This document shows, one piece after another, positions 43,172 through 52,170 of a stretch of 64,000 nt of DNA; position 1 is the first letter of the stretch, and each line of letters begins with the position of its first letter. The notes under the pieces are model-generated. The model was not told the origin of the DNA. It did not search any database and saw only the letters and a list, made by a program, of their open reading frames with translations. Source of the DNA: Actinokineospora alba (GTDB taxonomy: Bacteria; Actinomycetota; Actinomycetes; Mycobacteriales; Pseudonocardiaceae); contig NZ_SNXU01000001.1 of the NCBI RefSeq assembly GCF_004362515.1, forward strand, positions 6,200,001 to 6,264,000, written 5' to 3'. The position numbers and the translations under genes were made by a program.

Positions 43172-44445
43172 GCTTTGTCCTCCCCTGTCGTCGTCGTCGA
43201 CACGACCGCCGCCGTGCCGCCGTCGTAGTGCTCGAGCTCGGCCAGGTGGTGGCCCATCCGGTCGCGCTTGGTGCGCAGGTAGTGCACGTTCTCCGGGTTC
43301 GGCCACACCGACAGCGGCACCCGGTCGACCACGGTCAGCCCGTAGCCCTCCAGGCCGACCCGCTTGGCCGGGTTGTTCGTCAGCAGCCGCATCGTGCGAA
43401 CGCCGAGGTCGACGAGGATCTGCGCGCCCGTGCCGTAGTCGCGGGCGTCGGCGGGGACACCCAGCGCGAGGTTCGCGTCGACGGTGTCGTGGCCGTCGTC
43501 CTGCAGCTGGTAGGCCTGCAGCTTGTGCATCAGGCCGATACCGCGGCCCTCGTGCCCGCGCATGTAGAGCACGATCCCGCGGCCCTCGGCGGCGACGGCC
43601 TCCAGGGCGGCGTCGAGCTGCGGGCCGCAGTCGCAGCGCAGCGAGCCGAAGACGTCGCCGGTGAGGCACTCGGAGTGGACCCGGACCAGGACGTTGTCGC
43701 CGTCGCCGATCTCGCCGTAGACCAGCGCCACGTGCTCGATGCCGTCGAGCAGCGAGTCGAACCCGACCGCGCGGAACGTGCCGTGCGCGGTGGGGATGCG
43801 GGCCTCGGCGACCCGCACGACCTGCTTCTCGGTGCGCCTGCGGTAGGCGATCATGTCGGCGATCGTGATGATCGCCAGGTCGTGCTCGGCGGCGAAGACC
43901 TGCAGCTCGTCGAAGCGGGCCATGTCGCCTTCGTCCTTCTGCGACACGATCTCGCAGAGCACGCCCGCGGGTCGGAGACCGGCCATGCGAGCCAGGTCGA
44001 CGGCGGCCTCGGTGTGCCCGGGCCTGCGCAGCACGCCGCCTTCCTTCGCGCGAAGCGGCACGACGTGGCCGGGGCGGTTGAAGTCGCCCGGCGTGGAGTG
44101 CTCGTCGGCGAGCAGCCGGATGGTGTGGGCGCGGTCGGCGGCCGAGATGCCGGTGCTGACGCCTTCCTTGGCGTCCACGGTCACCGTGTAGGCCGTGCCG
44201 CGCACGTCCTGGTTGGTGTGGAACATCGGCGGCAGGTCGAGCCGGTCGCAGTCGGACTCGGTCAGCGGCACACAGATGTAGCCGGAGGTGTAGCGGACCA
44301 TGAAGGCCATCAGCTCCGGGGTGGCCTTCTCCGCGGCGAAGATCAGGTCGCCCTCGTTCTCGCGGTCCTCGTCGTCGACGACCACCACGGCCTTGCCCGC
44401 GGCGATGTCGGCGATCGCCCGCTCGATGGCAGCGAAGTCACTCAC
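43168..44445 (-). CDS. ribBA: 3,4-DHBP synthase / GTP cyclohydrolase II, bifunctional
   Basis: A 425-residue bifunctional enzyme. Residues 1-205 are the RibB half (VVVVDDEDRENEGDLIFAAE, then TGISAADRAHTIRLLAD); residues 206-425 are the RibA half, with the zinc-binding SECLTGDVFGSLRCDCGPQ and catalytic YMRGHEGRGIGLMHKLQAY. It supplies both substrates of riboflavin synthesis: dihydroxybutanone phosphate from ribulose-5-phosphate and the pyrimidine from GTP. The GTG at 44445 follows AGGAG by 7 bases and overlaps ribE. Its stop codon lies inside the right end of the inserted TnpB element. Confidence 0.95.
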   Translation of the reverse strand: MSDFAAIERAIADIAAGKAVVVVDDEDRENEGDLIFAAEKATPELMAFMVRYTSGYICVPLTESDCDRLDLPPMFHTNQDVRGTAYTVTVDAKEGVSTGISAADRAHTIRLLADEHSTPGDFNRPGHVVPLRAKEGGVLRRPGHTEAAVDLARMAGLRPAGVLCEIVSQKDEGDMARFDELQVFAAEHDLAIITIADMIAYRRRTEKQVVRVAEARIPTAHGTFRAVGFDSLLDGIEHVALVYGEIGDGDNVLVRVHSECLTGDVFGSLRCDCGPQLDAALEAVAAEGRGIVLYMRGHEGRGIGLMHKLQAYQLQDDGHDTVDANLALGVPADARDYGTGAQILVDLGVRTMRLLTNNPAKRVGLEGYGLTVVDRVPLSVWPNPENVHYLRTKRDRMGHHLAELEHYDGGTAAVVSTTTTGEDKA

Positions 44446-45073
44446 CGGTGTTCTCCTCCTCGGTGCCGCGCCCGGTTGATCCGAGGTGCGGGATAGCCAG
44501 TCTTTCCACGTACTTCGCGATGACGTCCACTTCCAGGTTGACCTTGTCACCGGGCTTGCGGACGCCGAGCGTGGTCGCGCGCAGCGTCTCCGGGATCAGG
44601 CTGACCGAGAACCAGTCCGCACCCACCTCGACGACGGTCAGGGACACGCCGTCGACGGTGATCGAGCCCTTCTCCACCACATACCGCGCCAGGCCGCCCG
44701 GGAGGCTGATCTTGACCAGTTCCCAGTGCTCGGAGGGCTCGCGCGAGATCAGCTCGCCGGTGCCGTCGACGTGGCCCTGCACGATGTGCCCGCCGAAGCG
44801 CTGCCCCACGGCGGCGGCGCGCTCCAGGTTCACGTGGTCGCCCTTGGCGACCTTGTCGAGGCTGCTGCGCAGCAGGGTCTCGCGCATGACGTCGGCGGTG
44901 AAGCTGCCGTCGGCGAGTTCCACCACGGTCAGGCAGACGCCGTTGACCGCGATCGAGTCACCCTGCTTGGCGTCGCTGGTGACCAGCGGCCCGGCGATGG
45001 TGACCCGCGCGGCGTCCGCGAGATCCGCCACGGCGATGACCTCGCCGCGTTCCTCGACGATCCCGGTGAACAC
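44438..45073 (-). CDS. ribE: Riboflavin synthase alpha subunit
   Basis: A 211-residue enzyme with two lumazine-binding repeats. GTG 45073 with AGGAGG upstream gives MFTGIVEERG, the universal start. The repeats contain SIAVNGVCLTVVEL and SITVDGVSLTVVEV. It converts two 6,7-dimethyl-8-ribityllumazine molecules to riboflavin and the pyrimidine precursor. It lies 11 bases after ribD and overlaps ribBA by 8 bases. No FMN riboswitch was found ahead of the operon. Confidence 0.95.
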   Translation of the reverse strand: MFTGIVEERGEVIAVADLADAARVTIAGPLVTSDAKQGDSIAVNGVCLTVVELADGSFTADVMRETLLRSSLDKVAKGDHVNLERAAAVGQRFGGHIVQGHVDGTGELISREPSEHWELVKISLPGGLARYVVEKGSITVDGVSLTVVEVGADWFSVSLIPETLRATTLGVRKPGDKVNLEVDVIAKYVERLAIPHLGSTGRGTEEENTGE

Positions 45074-45084
45074 CGACTGCCTCC

Positions 45085-46104
45085 TCAGTTCCGGTCCGGC
45101 ACGGCGGAGATCCGCACGTCCGGTCCACACATGGTGACGCCTTCGACCCTGAACCGGTGAGCTCCGGTGATGGTCGACACGCCCGATGCGCCCAACGCCA
45201 CAGGGCCATCACCCAGAAGGGTAGGCGCTACGTAAGCGAGGACCCGGTCGACCGCACCCGCTTGGACGAACGCACCCGCCAGCGTCGGGCCGCCTTCGAG
45301 CAGCACGTCGACCACTCCGCGCTCCCCTAGAGCGGCCAAGACCTCGCTTGGCTCGCGCGTGCGCAGGTGCAACGTCTCTGCGGCGTCGTCGAGCACGCGT
45401 GCGCCCTCGGGCAGGTCTCCGGTTCCCACGACCACTCGCAACGGCTGCCGGTCCGCCGTTGTTCCGTCGGCGTCGCGGGCGGTGAGCGCGGAGTCGTCGG
45501 CCAGGATCGTGCCCCGGCCCGCGACGATCGCGTCGATGCGTCGGCGCAGGTCGTGGACCTGCGCGCGGGACGCCGGCGAGCTGATCCACCGGCTGGTCCC
45601 GTCGGCGGCGGCGACCCGGCCGTCGAGGGTGGCGGCGTACTTCCAGGTCACGTGCGGGCGCCCGGTCCGCGCGTAGTGCAGCCAGGCGCGCAGCGGGCCG
45701 CGCTCGACCTCGTCGGCCAGCAGTCCACTCTCGACGGTGACGCCCGCCTCAGTCAGGACGGTGCGGCCGCCCGCGGCGGCCGGGTTGGGGTCGGCGACGG
45801 CGAAGACGACGGTTTTGACGCCGGCGGCGATGAGGGCGCGGGTGCAGGGCGGGGTGCGGCCGTGGTGGGCGCACGGTTCGAGCGTGACCACGGCGGTGCC
45901 GCCCCGGGCCTTGGTCCCGGCGTCGACCAGGGCCATGACCTCGGCGTGCGAGCCGCCGGGCGGCTGGGTGGCGCCCACGCCGACCTGGTTTCCGTCGGCG
46001 TCGAGGATGACGCAGCCCACCGGCGGGTTGGGACTCGTCGTCCCCCGCACCGCGTCGGAACCCGCGATGGCGGCCCGCATCGCCGCGGTCAGCTTGTCGT
46101 CCAC
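45085..46104 (-). CDS. ribD: Pyrimidine deaminase/reductase RibD
   Basis: A 339-residue bifunctional enzyme for the second and third pyrimidine steps of riboflavin synthesis. The N-terminal deaminase has the zinc motif GGSHAEV and TLEPCAHHGRTPPC (residues 45-85). The C-terminal reductase has TWKYAATLDGRVAAADGTS, WISSPASRAQVHDLRRRID and VLLEGGPTLAGAFVQAG. It starts the present ribD-ribE-ribBA-ribH-PH order, 18 bases after a decayed membrane-protein gene. Confidence 0.95.
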   Translation of the reverse strand: MDDKLTAAMRAAIAGSDAVRGTTSPNPPVGCVILDADGNQVGVGATQPPGGSHAEVMALVDAGTKARGGTAVVTLEPCAHHGRTPPCTRALIAAGVKTVVFAVADPNPAAAGGRTVLTEAGVTVESGLLADEVERGPLRAWLHYARTGRPHVTWKYAATLDGRVAAADGTSRWISSPASRAQVHDLRRRIDAIVAGRGTILADDSALTARDADGTTADRQPLRVVVGTGDLPEGARVLDDAAETLHLRTREPSEVLAALGERGVVDVLLEGGPTLAGAFVQAGAVDRVLAYVAPTLLGDGPVALGASGVSTITGAHRFRVEGVTMCGPDVRISAVPDRN

Positions 46105-46122
46105 CCGATCAGTTTCGCAGGT

Positions 46123-46853
46123 TCACCGATCCGGACTTGCCGGCGGCTCACCGGGGTCGGTCTCGTTGGCCGGGACACCGGCCACGGCGCGTCGGCGGTT
46201 GCGCCACAGCGTCCATCCCGCCGCGCCGAGGACCGGAATGGTCAGGCCGGTCATCGGCCAGTACGTCTTGAGCCAGTTGGTGATCCCGTAGGCCAGGTTG
46301 ACTTCGACCTCCACCGGTTGGTCATACGTCTTGTAGTAGGTCGATGCGCCTTCTCTTGTCAGGTCCACGACCTTGATGACCAAGTCGAGCTTGAGCGATC
46401 CGCTGCGGGTTGGGCGCACGTCCCGGGCCCACTCGGCGAAACTGTCGGTGAGGAGAGTCCGCCTGTACGGACTGCTCAGATCGGCCACCATGACTGTGCC
46501 GATCATTGTCGAACTGATGTTGATTCGGCCGGTTCCCGGCAGCTCGGCAGTCACCCCCGAGGACGCGGCCTTCTCCGCGCCCCGCACCGTGACCCGATGC
46601 GAGTCGTTCACTCGCATCGGAGGGGGTGCCCGGTAGACGACCTCGCCTTTCGCAGCAGCGTTTCCTGCCGCTCGGCGAGCATCCGCCGGCCATCATCGGT
46701 AGTGGACGTGACCGGGGGTTCCGCGGTCGGGCTGACCGGCCAAATGGTGGTCGTCCCCTTGGTCGTGGTCTCCGGCTCCCAATACCACCGCGGCCATCCT
46801 CCAGGCGCGCGGAATGTTCCATGCCTTCGCAGGGGCCATGGCGACCACCTCAC
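46123..46853 (-). pseudogene. Frameshifted membrane protein gene, unknown function
   Basis: Two minus-strand frames join here. The first (46853-46608) ends TTTIWPVSPTAEPPV... and GRRMLAERQETLLRKARSS. A -1 change at the AAAGG run near 46645 would continue it as KGEVVYRAPPPMRVNDSHRV, into the second frame (46617-46123), which has a soluble part and one C-terminal membrane helix (LTIPVLGAAGWTLWR). At the start, a third frame offers a hydrophobic piece (RAWRMAAVVLG) that could be the lost signal anchor. A broken gene is most likely; programmed frameshifting or a sequencing error are alternatives. The 164-residue second frame alone could still be made from the ATG at 46617. Confidence 0.5.
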
Positions 46854-46931
46854 CCAAGAAAGCGTGGCCGGGCCGGGCCCAGCCGTCTCACCTGCACAAT
46901 CGGTGAAACGACCTGCCGTGTTAGTGACCGA

Positions 46932-47609
46932 TCAGGCGAACCTGTGGTTGGCCGAGACCGCCTGGGTGCGCAACGCCTCGATCGCGCGCGCGGGATCGGC
47001 GGCGCCATAGACGGCGGAGCCTGCGACGAAGCAGTCGACACCGGCCTCCGAGGCCTGCTCGATGGTGTCGCTGTTGATGCCGCCGTCGATCTCCACCAGC
47101 AGGTTCAGGTGGCCGGTGTCGACGAGGTTTCGCACGGTGCGGACCTTGTCGAGGACGTGGGCGATGAAGCTCTGGCCGCCGAAGCCGGGCTCGACCGACA
47201 TCACCAGGAGGGTGTCGTACTCCTTGAGCACGTCGAGGTACGGCTCGATGGGCGTGCCCGGCTTGATCGACAGGCCGGCCTTCGACCCGGCGGCGCGCAG
47301 GTCGCGGGCGAGCTTGATCGGGTCCTTGGCCGCCTCGATGTGGACGGTGACGTTGTGGGCGCCCGCCTCCGCGTAGGCGATGGCCCAGCGGTCCGGGTCC
47401 TCGATCATCAGGTGGCAGTCCATCGGGATGTCGGTGACCTTGAGCAGCGACTCGACGATGGGCAGGCCGAGGGTCAGGTTCGGCACGAAGTGCGCGTCCA
47501 TGACGTCGACATGGACCCAGTCGGCGCCGTGGATCGCGGCGAGTTCGTCGGCGAGCCGGGCGAAGTCGGCGGACAGGATGCTGGGCGCGATCATCGGTGC
47601 GGTGGACAC
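46932..47609 (-). CDS. rpe: Ribulose-phosphate 3-epimerase
   Basis: A 225-residue TIM-barrel enzyme that interconverts ribulose-5-phosphate and xylulose-5-phosphate, supplying Tkt and RibBA. IAPSILSADFARLADEL is the start of the family, HVDVMDAHFVPNLTLG carries the metal-binding and catalytic residues, DCHLMIEDPDRW and VMSVEPGFGGQSFI follow, and LVEIDGGINSDTI holds the last catalytic Asp. The GTG at 47609 or the ATG at 47594 is the start. A strand continuing from far upstream is not coding. In mycobacteria rpe also lies by ribG. Confidence 0.95.
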   Translation of the reverse strand: MSTAPMIAPSILSADFARLADELAAIHGADWVHVDVMDAHFVPNLTLGLPIVESLLKVTDIPMDCHLMIEDPDRWAIAYAEAGAHNVTVHIEAAKDPIKLARDLRAAGSKAGLSIKPGTPIEPYLDVLKEYDTLLVMSVEPGFGGQSFIAHVLDKVRTVRNLVDTGHLNLLVEIDGGINSDTIEQASEAGVDCFVAGSAVYGAADPARAIEALRTQAVSANHRFA

Positions 47610-47712
47610 AGGCCGGGAGCATAAGCGCCGGTCGGGGCCGCGCACGAACCGGGAACCCGCGCCGTGAGCCAGCTCTCGCAAATGCGGTGGCGGCCTTGGG
47701 TACGTTCGGTTC

Positions 47713-48354
47713 ATGGCGAACGTGCTCTCGGTCAACGTAGGCGTCGCGCGACCCGTCGAGGGGAAGTCGGGGCTCAGCGCGATCGACAAGCGCCCGGTGG
47801 ACCACCCGGTGGCGGTGCGCGAGCCCGGGCCCGCGGCCAGCGGGGTGGCCGGCGACGAGATCTGCGACAAGAAGCACCACGGCGGCCCCGACCAGGCGGT
47901 CTACGCGTACGCGCGCGAAGACCTCGACGCCTGGCAGACCGAGCTGGCCACTCCCCTGCCGTCCGGCGTGTTCGGCGAGAACCTGACCACGCGCGGCGTC
48001 GACGTGACCGGCGCCGAGGTCGGCGAGCGGTGGCGGATCGGGCCGGACCTGGAACTGCAGGTCACCGAGCCGCGCGTCCCGTGCCGGGTGTTCGCGGTGT
48101 GGATGGCGCAGCAGGGCTGGATCAAGACCTTCACCCAGCGGGCGATCCCGGGCGCGTACCTCAAGGTCATCACGCCGGGATCGGTCAGCGCGGGCGACGA
48201 GATCACCGTGGTCCACCGGCCCGGGCACGGGGTGACGATCGGGATGATGTTCCGGGCGATCACGACCGAGTCCGAGCTGCTGCCCGACCTGCTCGCCGCC
48301 GACGACCTCTCCGACGACCTTCGGTCCTGGATCACCACCCGGCTCGCGAAGTGA
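47713..48354 (+). CDS. MOSC-domain protein (YiiM-like)
   Basis: A 213-residue protein with a MOSC domain, as in YiiM and molybdenum cofactor sulfurase tails. GDEICDKKHHGGPDQAVYAYA and PSGVFGENLTTRGVDV are the signatures and the likely cysteine for sulfur or metal transfer is in VTEPRVPCRVFAV. The YiiM group uses molybdenum cofactor to reduce N-hydroxylated compounds; this role is inferred. The next gene (Nudix) overlaps by 4 bases. Confidence 0.85.
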   Translation: MANVLSVNVGVARPVEGKSGLSAIDKRPVDHPVAVREPGPAASGVAGDEICDKKHHGGPDQAVYAYAREDLDAWQTELATPLPSGVFGENLTTRGVDVTGAEVGERWRIGPDLELQVTEPRVPCRVFAVWMAQQGWIKTFTQRAIPGAYLKVITPGSVSAGDEITVVHRPGHGVTIGMMFRAITTESELLPDLLAADDLSDDLRSWITTRLAK

Positions 48355-48791
48355 CCCGTTTCCTCCGCCGCAAACGGCTCACCACCCGACTGTCGGCGTA
48401 CGGAATCTGCGTGCGGGACGGGAAAATCCTGCTGGCCCGGTGGATCCACGGCGAAAGTCCACTGTGGAGCCTCCCGGGCGGCGGGGTCGACTTCGGCGAG
48501 GACCCGTGGGACGCCGTGGTGCGCGAGGTCGCCGAGGAGACCGGCTACGACTTCGAGGCCGACACCCTGCTCGGCATCGACAGCCTGCACCGCGAGGGCA
48601 CCTTCCACGGTGTCCGCGTGTTCTACGAGGGCCGGGTCGTCGGCGGCGAACTGCGCCACGAGGCGAACGGGTCGACCGACATGGCCGCCTGGTTCGACCT
48701 GACGGAGCTGGACTCGCTGCCCGTCAGCGACCTCGTGGGGCCCGGACTCGCACTCGCCAAGGCCAGGCCCGCGACCGGCCACACCGACTAG
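48351..48791 (+). CDS. Nudix hydrolase, paralogue 1
   Basis: A 146-residue Nudix protein. The GTG at 48351 overlaps the MOSC stop (GTGA). The Nudix box GGGVDFGEDPWDAVVREV continues as AEETGYDF and has all catalytic acids. Family members hydrolyse nucleoside diphosphates linked to another group; the substrate is unknown. A close paralogue lies at 62108-62536; both share VDFGE, LLGID, FHGVRV.YEGRVVGGEL and DMAAWFDL. The gene overlaps the convergent WYL gene by 4 bases. Confidence 0.88.
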   Translation: MTRFLRRKRLTTRLSAYGICVRDGKILLARWIHGESPLWSLPGGGVDFGEDPWDAVVREVAEETGYDFEADTLLGIDSLHREGTFHGVRVFYEGRVVGGELRHEANGSTDMAAWFDLTELDSLPVSDLVGPGLALAKARPATGHTD

Positions 48792-49756
48792 CCCTCATAG
48801 CGGTTGGCGACCGCTGCGGCGCGGTCGCGTAGGGCGGTGCGCAACCATTGCGGGGCCAGGGCTTCCGCGTTCGTGGAGAGTTGCCACAGCGCCCACTCGG
48901 CGTGTCGCGGATCTTGGAAGGTCACCTCCATCCGCAGCAGGCCAGCCGAGTCGGGCTCCTCGGAGAGGACGGCCAGCGCGGTGCCCACCAGTTCCTCTCG
49001 GCGCGCCGGGGCCACGCGCACCAGCGCGGTGACTTGGTCGCCACCGGCGCGAAACCGCGTGCTTCGCTGCTGCCAGGCCCGGTCCAGGTCGACCCGGGCC
49101 GGTCGCTGAGCGGGTTCGGCGAGTTCCTCGGCGGCCAAGACCCTGGACAGCCGGTACGTGCGGTCCGCACCCGATCTCGTGGCCAGCAGGTAGCCCTGGT
49201 CTCGCACGGTGACCAGGCCGATCGGGTCCACCGTGCGCCACTTCGGTGCCTGGTCCACGGCCGCGTAGTGGATGCGCAGCTTGTGTCCGGCGAACACCGC
49301 GCGGCGGATCTCGGCCACGATGGCGTCCGGCACCTCCTCGGCGACCTGCCGACGCGAGAGGAGGTCGGTCTCCGGGTCGATGAGCAACCGCTCGGCCACG
49401 TCCGCCGCGGTGTTCCGATGGCTTTCCGGTAGCGCGTCAACCACCTTGAGCATCGCCGAGGCGAGCGCCGAGCCGAGCCCGAACGCCTGCGCGCCGCGCC
49501 GTGATCCGGCGACCAGCAAGGCGAGGGCCTCGTCGTCGTTCAGTCCGGTGAGTTCGGTCCGGAAACCGGGCAGCAACGCGAAACCGCCGTGCCGACCGCG
49601 TTCGGCGTAGACCGGAACCCCCGCGGCGGACAGGGATTCGATGTCGCGCAGGACGGTGCGGGTGGACACCTCCAGCTCGCGGGCCAACGCCGTCGCGGAC
49701 AGCCGACCACGCTGGCGCAGCAGCAACACCAGCGAGACCAACCGGTCGGCGCGCAT
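48788..49756 (-). CDS. WYL-domain transcriptional regulator
   Basis: A 322-residue regulator of the YafY/WYL family. The N-terminal HTH_11 (residues 1-60) contains LSATALARELEVSTRTVLRD and AAGVPVYAERGRHGGFALLPG. A WYL domain (about residues 140-220) has KLRIHYAAVDQAPKWRTVDPIGL and the C-terminal WCX-like region follows. WYL domains bind nucleic acid or nucleotides, and such proteins repress or activate neighbours. It is divergent from the RidA gene, with 93 bases between, which contain a palindrome. Confidence 0.9.
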   Translation of the reverse strand: MRADRLVSLVLLLRQRGRLSATALARELEVSTRTVLRDIESLSAAGVPVYAERGRHGGFALLPGFRTELTGLNDDEALALLVAGSRRGAQAFGLGSALASAMLKVVDALPESHRNTAADVAERLLIDPETDLLSRRQVAEEVPDAIVAEIRRAVFAGHKLRIHYAAVDQAPKWRTVDPIGLVTVRDQGYLLATRSGADRTYRLSRVLAAEELAEPAQRPARVDLDRAWQQRSTRFRAGGDQVTALVRVAPARREELVGTALAVLSEEPDSAGLLRMEVTFQDPRHAEWALWQLSTNAEALAPQWLRTALRDRAAAVANRYEG

Positions 49757-49771
49757 GCGAAAACCTTATCG

Positions 49772-49799
49772 GAATACATGACACAGGATGTCGTGATTC
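49772..49799. promoter_or_regulatory. Imperfect palindrome between WYL and RidA genes
   Basis: GAATACATGACA and TGTCGTGATTC are near-complements across 5 bases. The site lies in the divergent gap and is a candidate for the WYL regulator. Confidence 0.5.
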
Positions 49800-49849
49800 A
49801 CCGAGAGGCTTCGTCTTACAAACGCTCGATGAATCGGATGGAAGTTCAT

Positions 49850-50251
49850 ATGGCAGTGGAACGAACGGCGATCAACCCGGTGGCGTGGTCTGTGGCGATG
49901 GGCTTCAACCAGGGCGAGGTCGTCTCCGGGCACACCCGCACCCTGTACTGCTCCGGGCAGACCGCGATGAGCGGCGACGGCGAACCCCAGCACGACGGTG
50001 ACATGGCGGCGCAGGTGGCGCTGAGCCTGGACAACCTGGAGGCCGTGCTCGGCGAGGCGGGCATGTCGCTGGCGAACCTGGTCCGGCTCAACGTCTACAC
50101 CACCGACGTCGACCTGCTTTTCCAGCACTACGGCGTGCTGGCGGCGCGGTTGGGCGCCGCCCGGGTGGCGCCGACCACCACGATGCTCGGCGTGACCCGG
50201 CTGGCGATCCCCGGCCAGCTGGTGGAGCTGGAGGGAACCGCCGTCGCGTGA
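49850..50251 (+). CDS. RidA-family protein
   Basis: A 133-residue YjgF/RidA/UK114-fold protein. The ATG at 49850 gives MAVERTAINPVAWS; an ATG at 49838 is also possible. GHTRTLYCSGQTAMSGDGEP, then ALSLDNLEAVLGEAGMSLAN and LVRLNVYTTDVDLLF form the RidA plan; the usual catalytic Arg (in R.. for imine hydrolysis) is not clearly in place, since ARVAPTTTMLGV replaces the common ..RPAR..V. motif. It may act on reactive enamines or a different substrate. A strong terminator follows. Confidence 0.85.
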   Translation: MAVERTAINPVAWSVAMGFNQGEVVSGHTRTLYCSGQTAMSGDGEPQHDGDMAAQVALSLDNLEAVLGEAGMSLANLVRLNVYTTDVDLLFQHYGVLAARLGAARVAPTTTMLGVTRLAIPGQLVELEGTAVA

Positions 50252-50265
50252 GTGACCCACGTCGG

Positions 50266-50304
50266 CCGCCGCCCGCACCGGGGCTGTCCCGGTGCGGGCG
50301 GCGG
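50266..50304. terminator. 17-bp perfect hairpin, bidirectional terminator
   Basis: CCGCCGCCCGCACCGGG and its complement enclose GCTGT. It separates the convergent RidA and subtilase genes. Confidence 0.9.
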
Positions 50305-50313
50305 GGAATCCGG

Positions 50314-51990
50314 TTACCAGCCCCAGATCTGGATGGGGAAGGTGGTCTTGCCGGTGGCACCGGAAGTGTTGGTGGCAGTGACCGTGACCGTGAAGGCACC
50401 CGACGCTCCGGGCGTGCCGTTGATCTGGCCCGAGGAGGAAATCGTCAGGCCGGCAGGCAGCCCGGTCGCCCGGAAGGTGACCGGTGTGCTGTCGCTGGAC
50501 GCCGCCTTGATCTGCCAGGACACCGGCCAGCCGCGGAAGGCCGTCAGGGTGCCGGGGTTGGTGACGGTGACCGTGCCGGTGGGCGGCTTCGGGACAGCCG
50601 CGACCGTCTTGGCCGCGTCCGCCAGGCCCGCGCCACACCCTGGTGGGCAGCCCGCTGGCAGCGGGCGGGCGTTGGCCTTCATGATCGACTGGATCTGACT
50701 GGGGGTGAGCTTGGGATTCTTGGCCAGCATCAGCGCGGCCAGGGCGGCGATGTGCGGCGCGGCGAAGCTGGTGCCGCTGCCCGCGCGGTACCCCTCGGCG
50801 CCGGGGGTGGTCGTCGAGGTGTTGGTGGTCGACCAGATACCGCTACCGGGGGCGGTGATGCTCACCCCGCCGCCATAGTTCGAGTACGACGCCTTCGCCC
50901 CGTTCGAGTCGCTGGCGGCCACGCTGATCACACCGTTGCAGCCGCTGGGCGAGTGATTGGTCGCGTCGACGTTCGAGTTGCCCGCGGACGCGACCACGGT
51001 GGTACCCCGGGAGAGGGCGCCGTCGATGGCGTTCTGGGTCGACGTGTTGCATCGGCTGCCCCAGCCCAGACTCATGCTGATCACCTTGGCCGGACGGGGA
51101 TTCGCCGGTACACCGGGTACCGCGCCACCGGAGGCCCAGGTGATCGCGTCGAGGATGTCGCCACCCACCGCGCCGCACGAGCCGAAGACCCGGATCGACT
51201 GGATGCTGACCCGCGGGGCGACCCCGGCGATTCCTTTGGCGTTGTTGCCGATCGCGCCGATGATGCCGGCCACCATGGTGCCGTGCCAGCCCGATTTCCC
51301 GGCCTTGTGGCCCGTCCCGCAGTGGCCGTCGGTAAACCAGGTGCCCTCGTCGGTGGGGTCGCTGTCGCGACCGTCGCCGTCACCTGCCCGGCTCTTGTCA
51401 CCGACGAAGTCGTACCCCGGGCCGCTGTTGGCGGCCAGGTCCGAGTGCTTGGTGATGCCGGAGTCGATCACCGCGACCGTGACGCCCGCACCCGTGGACA
51501 CCGGCCAGGCGGCGGGCACGTTCATGCCTGCCGAGGTGGCGGCCAGGTTCCACTGCTTGGGGTAGTAGGTGTCATTCGGGTCGGCATCGGGCGTGAACAC
51601 CGGCTCACGTTCGACCGCGGCCACCTCGGGATCGGCTGCGAACGCGTCCCGCAGCTCACGGATCGCGCGGGCGTCCGCGGCAGCTCCCAGGTCGACCAGC
51701 GCGGCCCCGGTGCCCAGCCGCCGGACCAGCTTCGCGTCGTGCCGCATCCGAGCCGCCAGCGCCGCGACCTGTGCGCCGGCGTCGGCGTCCACCGACGCCG
51801 CACGGGCACCGGACTTGTACGTCACGATCAACCGGTTGGTCACGGCCGATCGGTCATCACCGACCCGCGAAACCGCCGGCGACGCATCGGGCCGGGCAGC
51901 AGCCTGCCCCAAAGTCACCATTGTTATTCCAGTGACCGAAGAGACGGTCAGAATTGCCGCCAAGCCGGTCCTCATTAGCCGAGACGCCAT
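50314..51990 (-). CDS. Secreted subtilisin-like serine protease (S8)
   Basis: A 558-residue exported protease. Residues 1-33 are a signal peptide, 50-135 an inhibitor-I9-like propeptide (RLIVTYKSGAR), and 150-440 the S8 domain with catalytic Asp about 173 (VAVIDSGITKHSD), His about 235 (GWHGTMVAGII) and Ser about 407 (GSGTSFAAPHIAAL). The C-terminal 90 residues form an immunoglobulin-like putative-Ig domain (GTLTAFRGWPVSWQIKAASS), as in other actinobacterial subtilases. Cysteines in the SPSGCNG and GCPPGCG stretches suggest disulfides. It is a likely nutritional extracellular protease. Confidence 0.92.
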   Translation of the reverse strand: MASRLMRTGLAAILTVSSVTGITMVTLGQAAARPDASPAVSRVGDDRSAVTNRLIVTYKSGARAASVDADAGAQVAALAARMRHDAKLVRRLGTGAALVDLGAAADARAIRELRDAFAADPEVAAVEREPVFTPDADPNDTYYPKQWNLAATSAGMNVPAAWPVSTGAGVTVAVIDSGITKHSDLAANSGPGYDFVGDKSRAGDGDGRDSDPTDEGTWFTDGHCGTGHKAGKSGWHGTMVAGIIGAIGNNAKGIAGVAPRVSIQSIRVFGSCGAVGGDILDAITWASGGAVPGVPANPRPAKVISMSLGWGSRCNTSTQNAIDGALSRGTTVVASAGNSNVDATNHSPSGCNGVISVAASDSNGAKASYSNYGGGVSITAPGSGIWSTTNTSTTTPGAEGYRAGSGTSFAAPHIAALAALMLAKNPKLTPSQIQSIMKANARPLPAGCPPGCGAGLADAAKTVAAVPKPPTGTVTVTNPGTLTAFRGWPVSWQIKAASSDSTPVTFRATGLPAGLTISSSGQINGTPGASGAFTVTVTATNTSGATGKTTFPIQIWGW

Positions 51991-52170
51991 TTCCAAAGCC
52001 TTTCCCGGGAACCTTCGATGCCAGCCGAACACCCAGCCGGCCAGGGGAAACTAGCAAGGGGAAAGGCAGCTGTACACCCACGGAGAAGGCAACGTTCGAT
52101 ATTCGATGCGATTTGTCGGAATTGCGTTCAAGTCAATTGGTAAAAATACGTAACCCATACTGAGATCGGC

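Noticed and set aside
46104..46123. FMN riboswitch ahead of ribD
   Set aside because: Only 18 bases separate ribD from the preceding decayed gene, and no conserved riboswitch core was seen further up.
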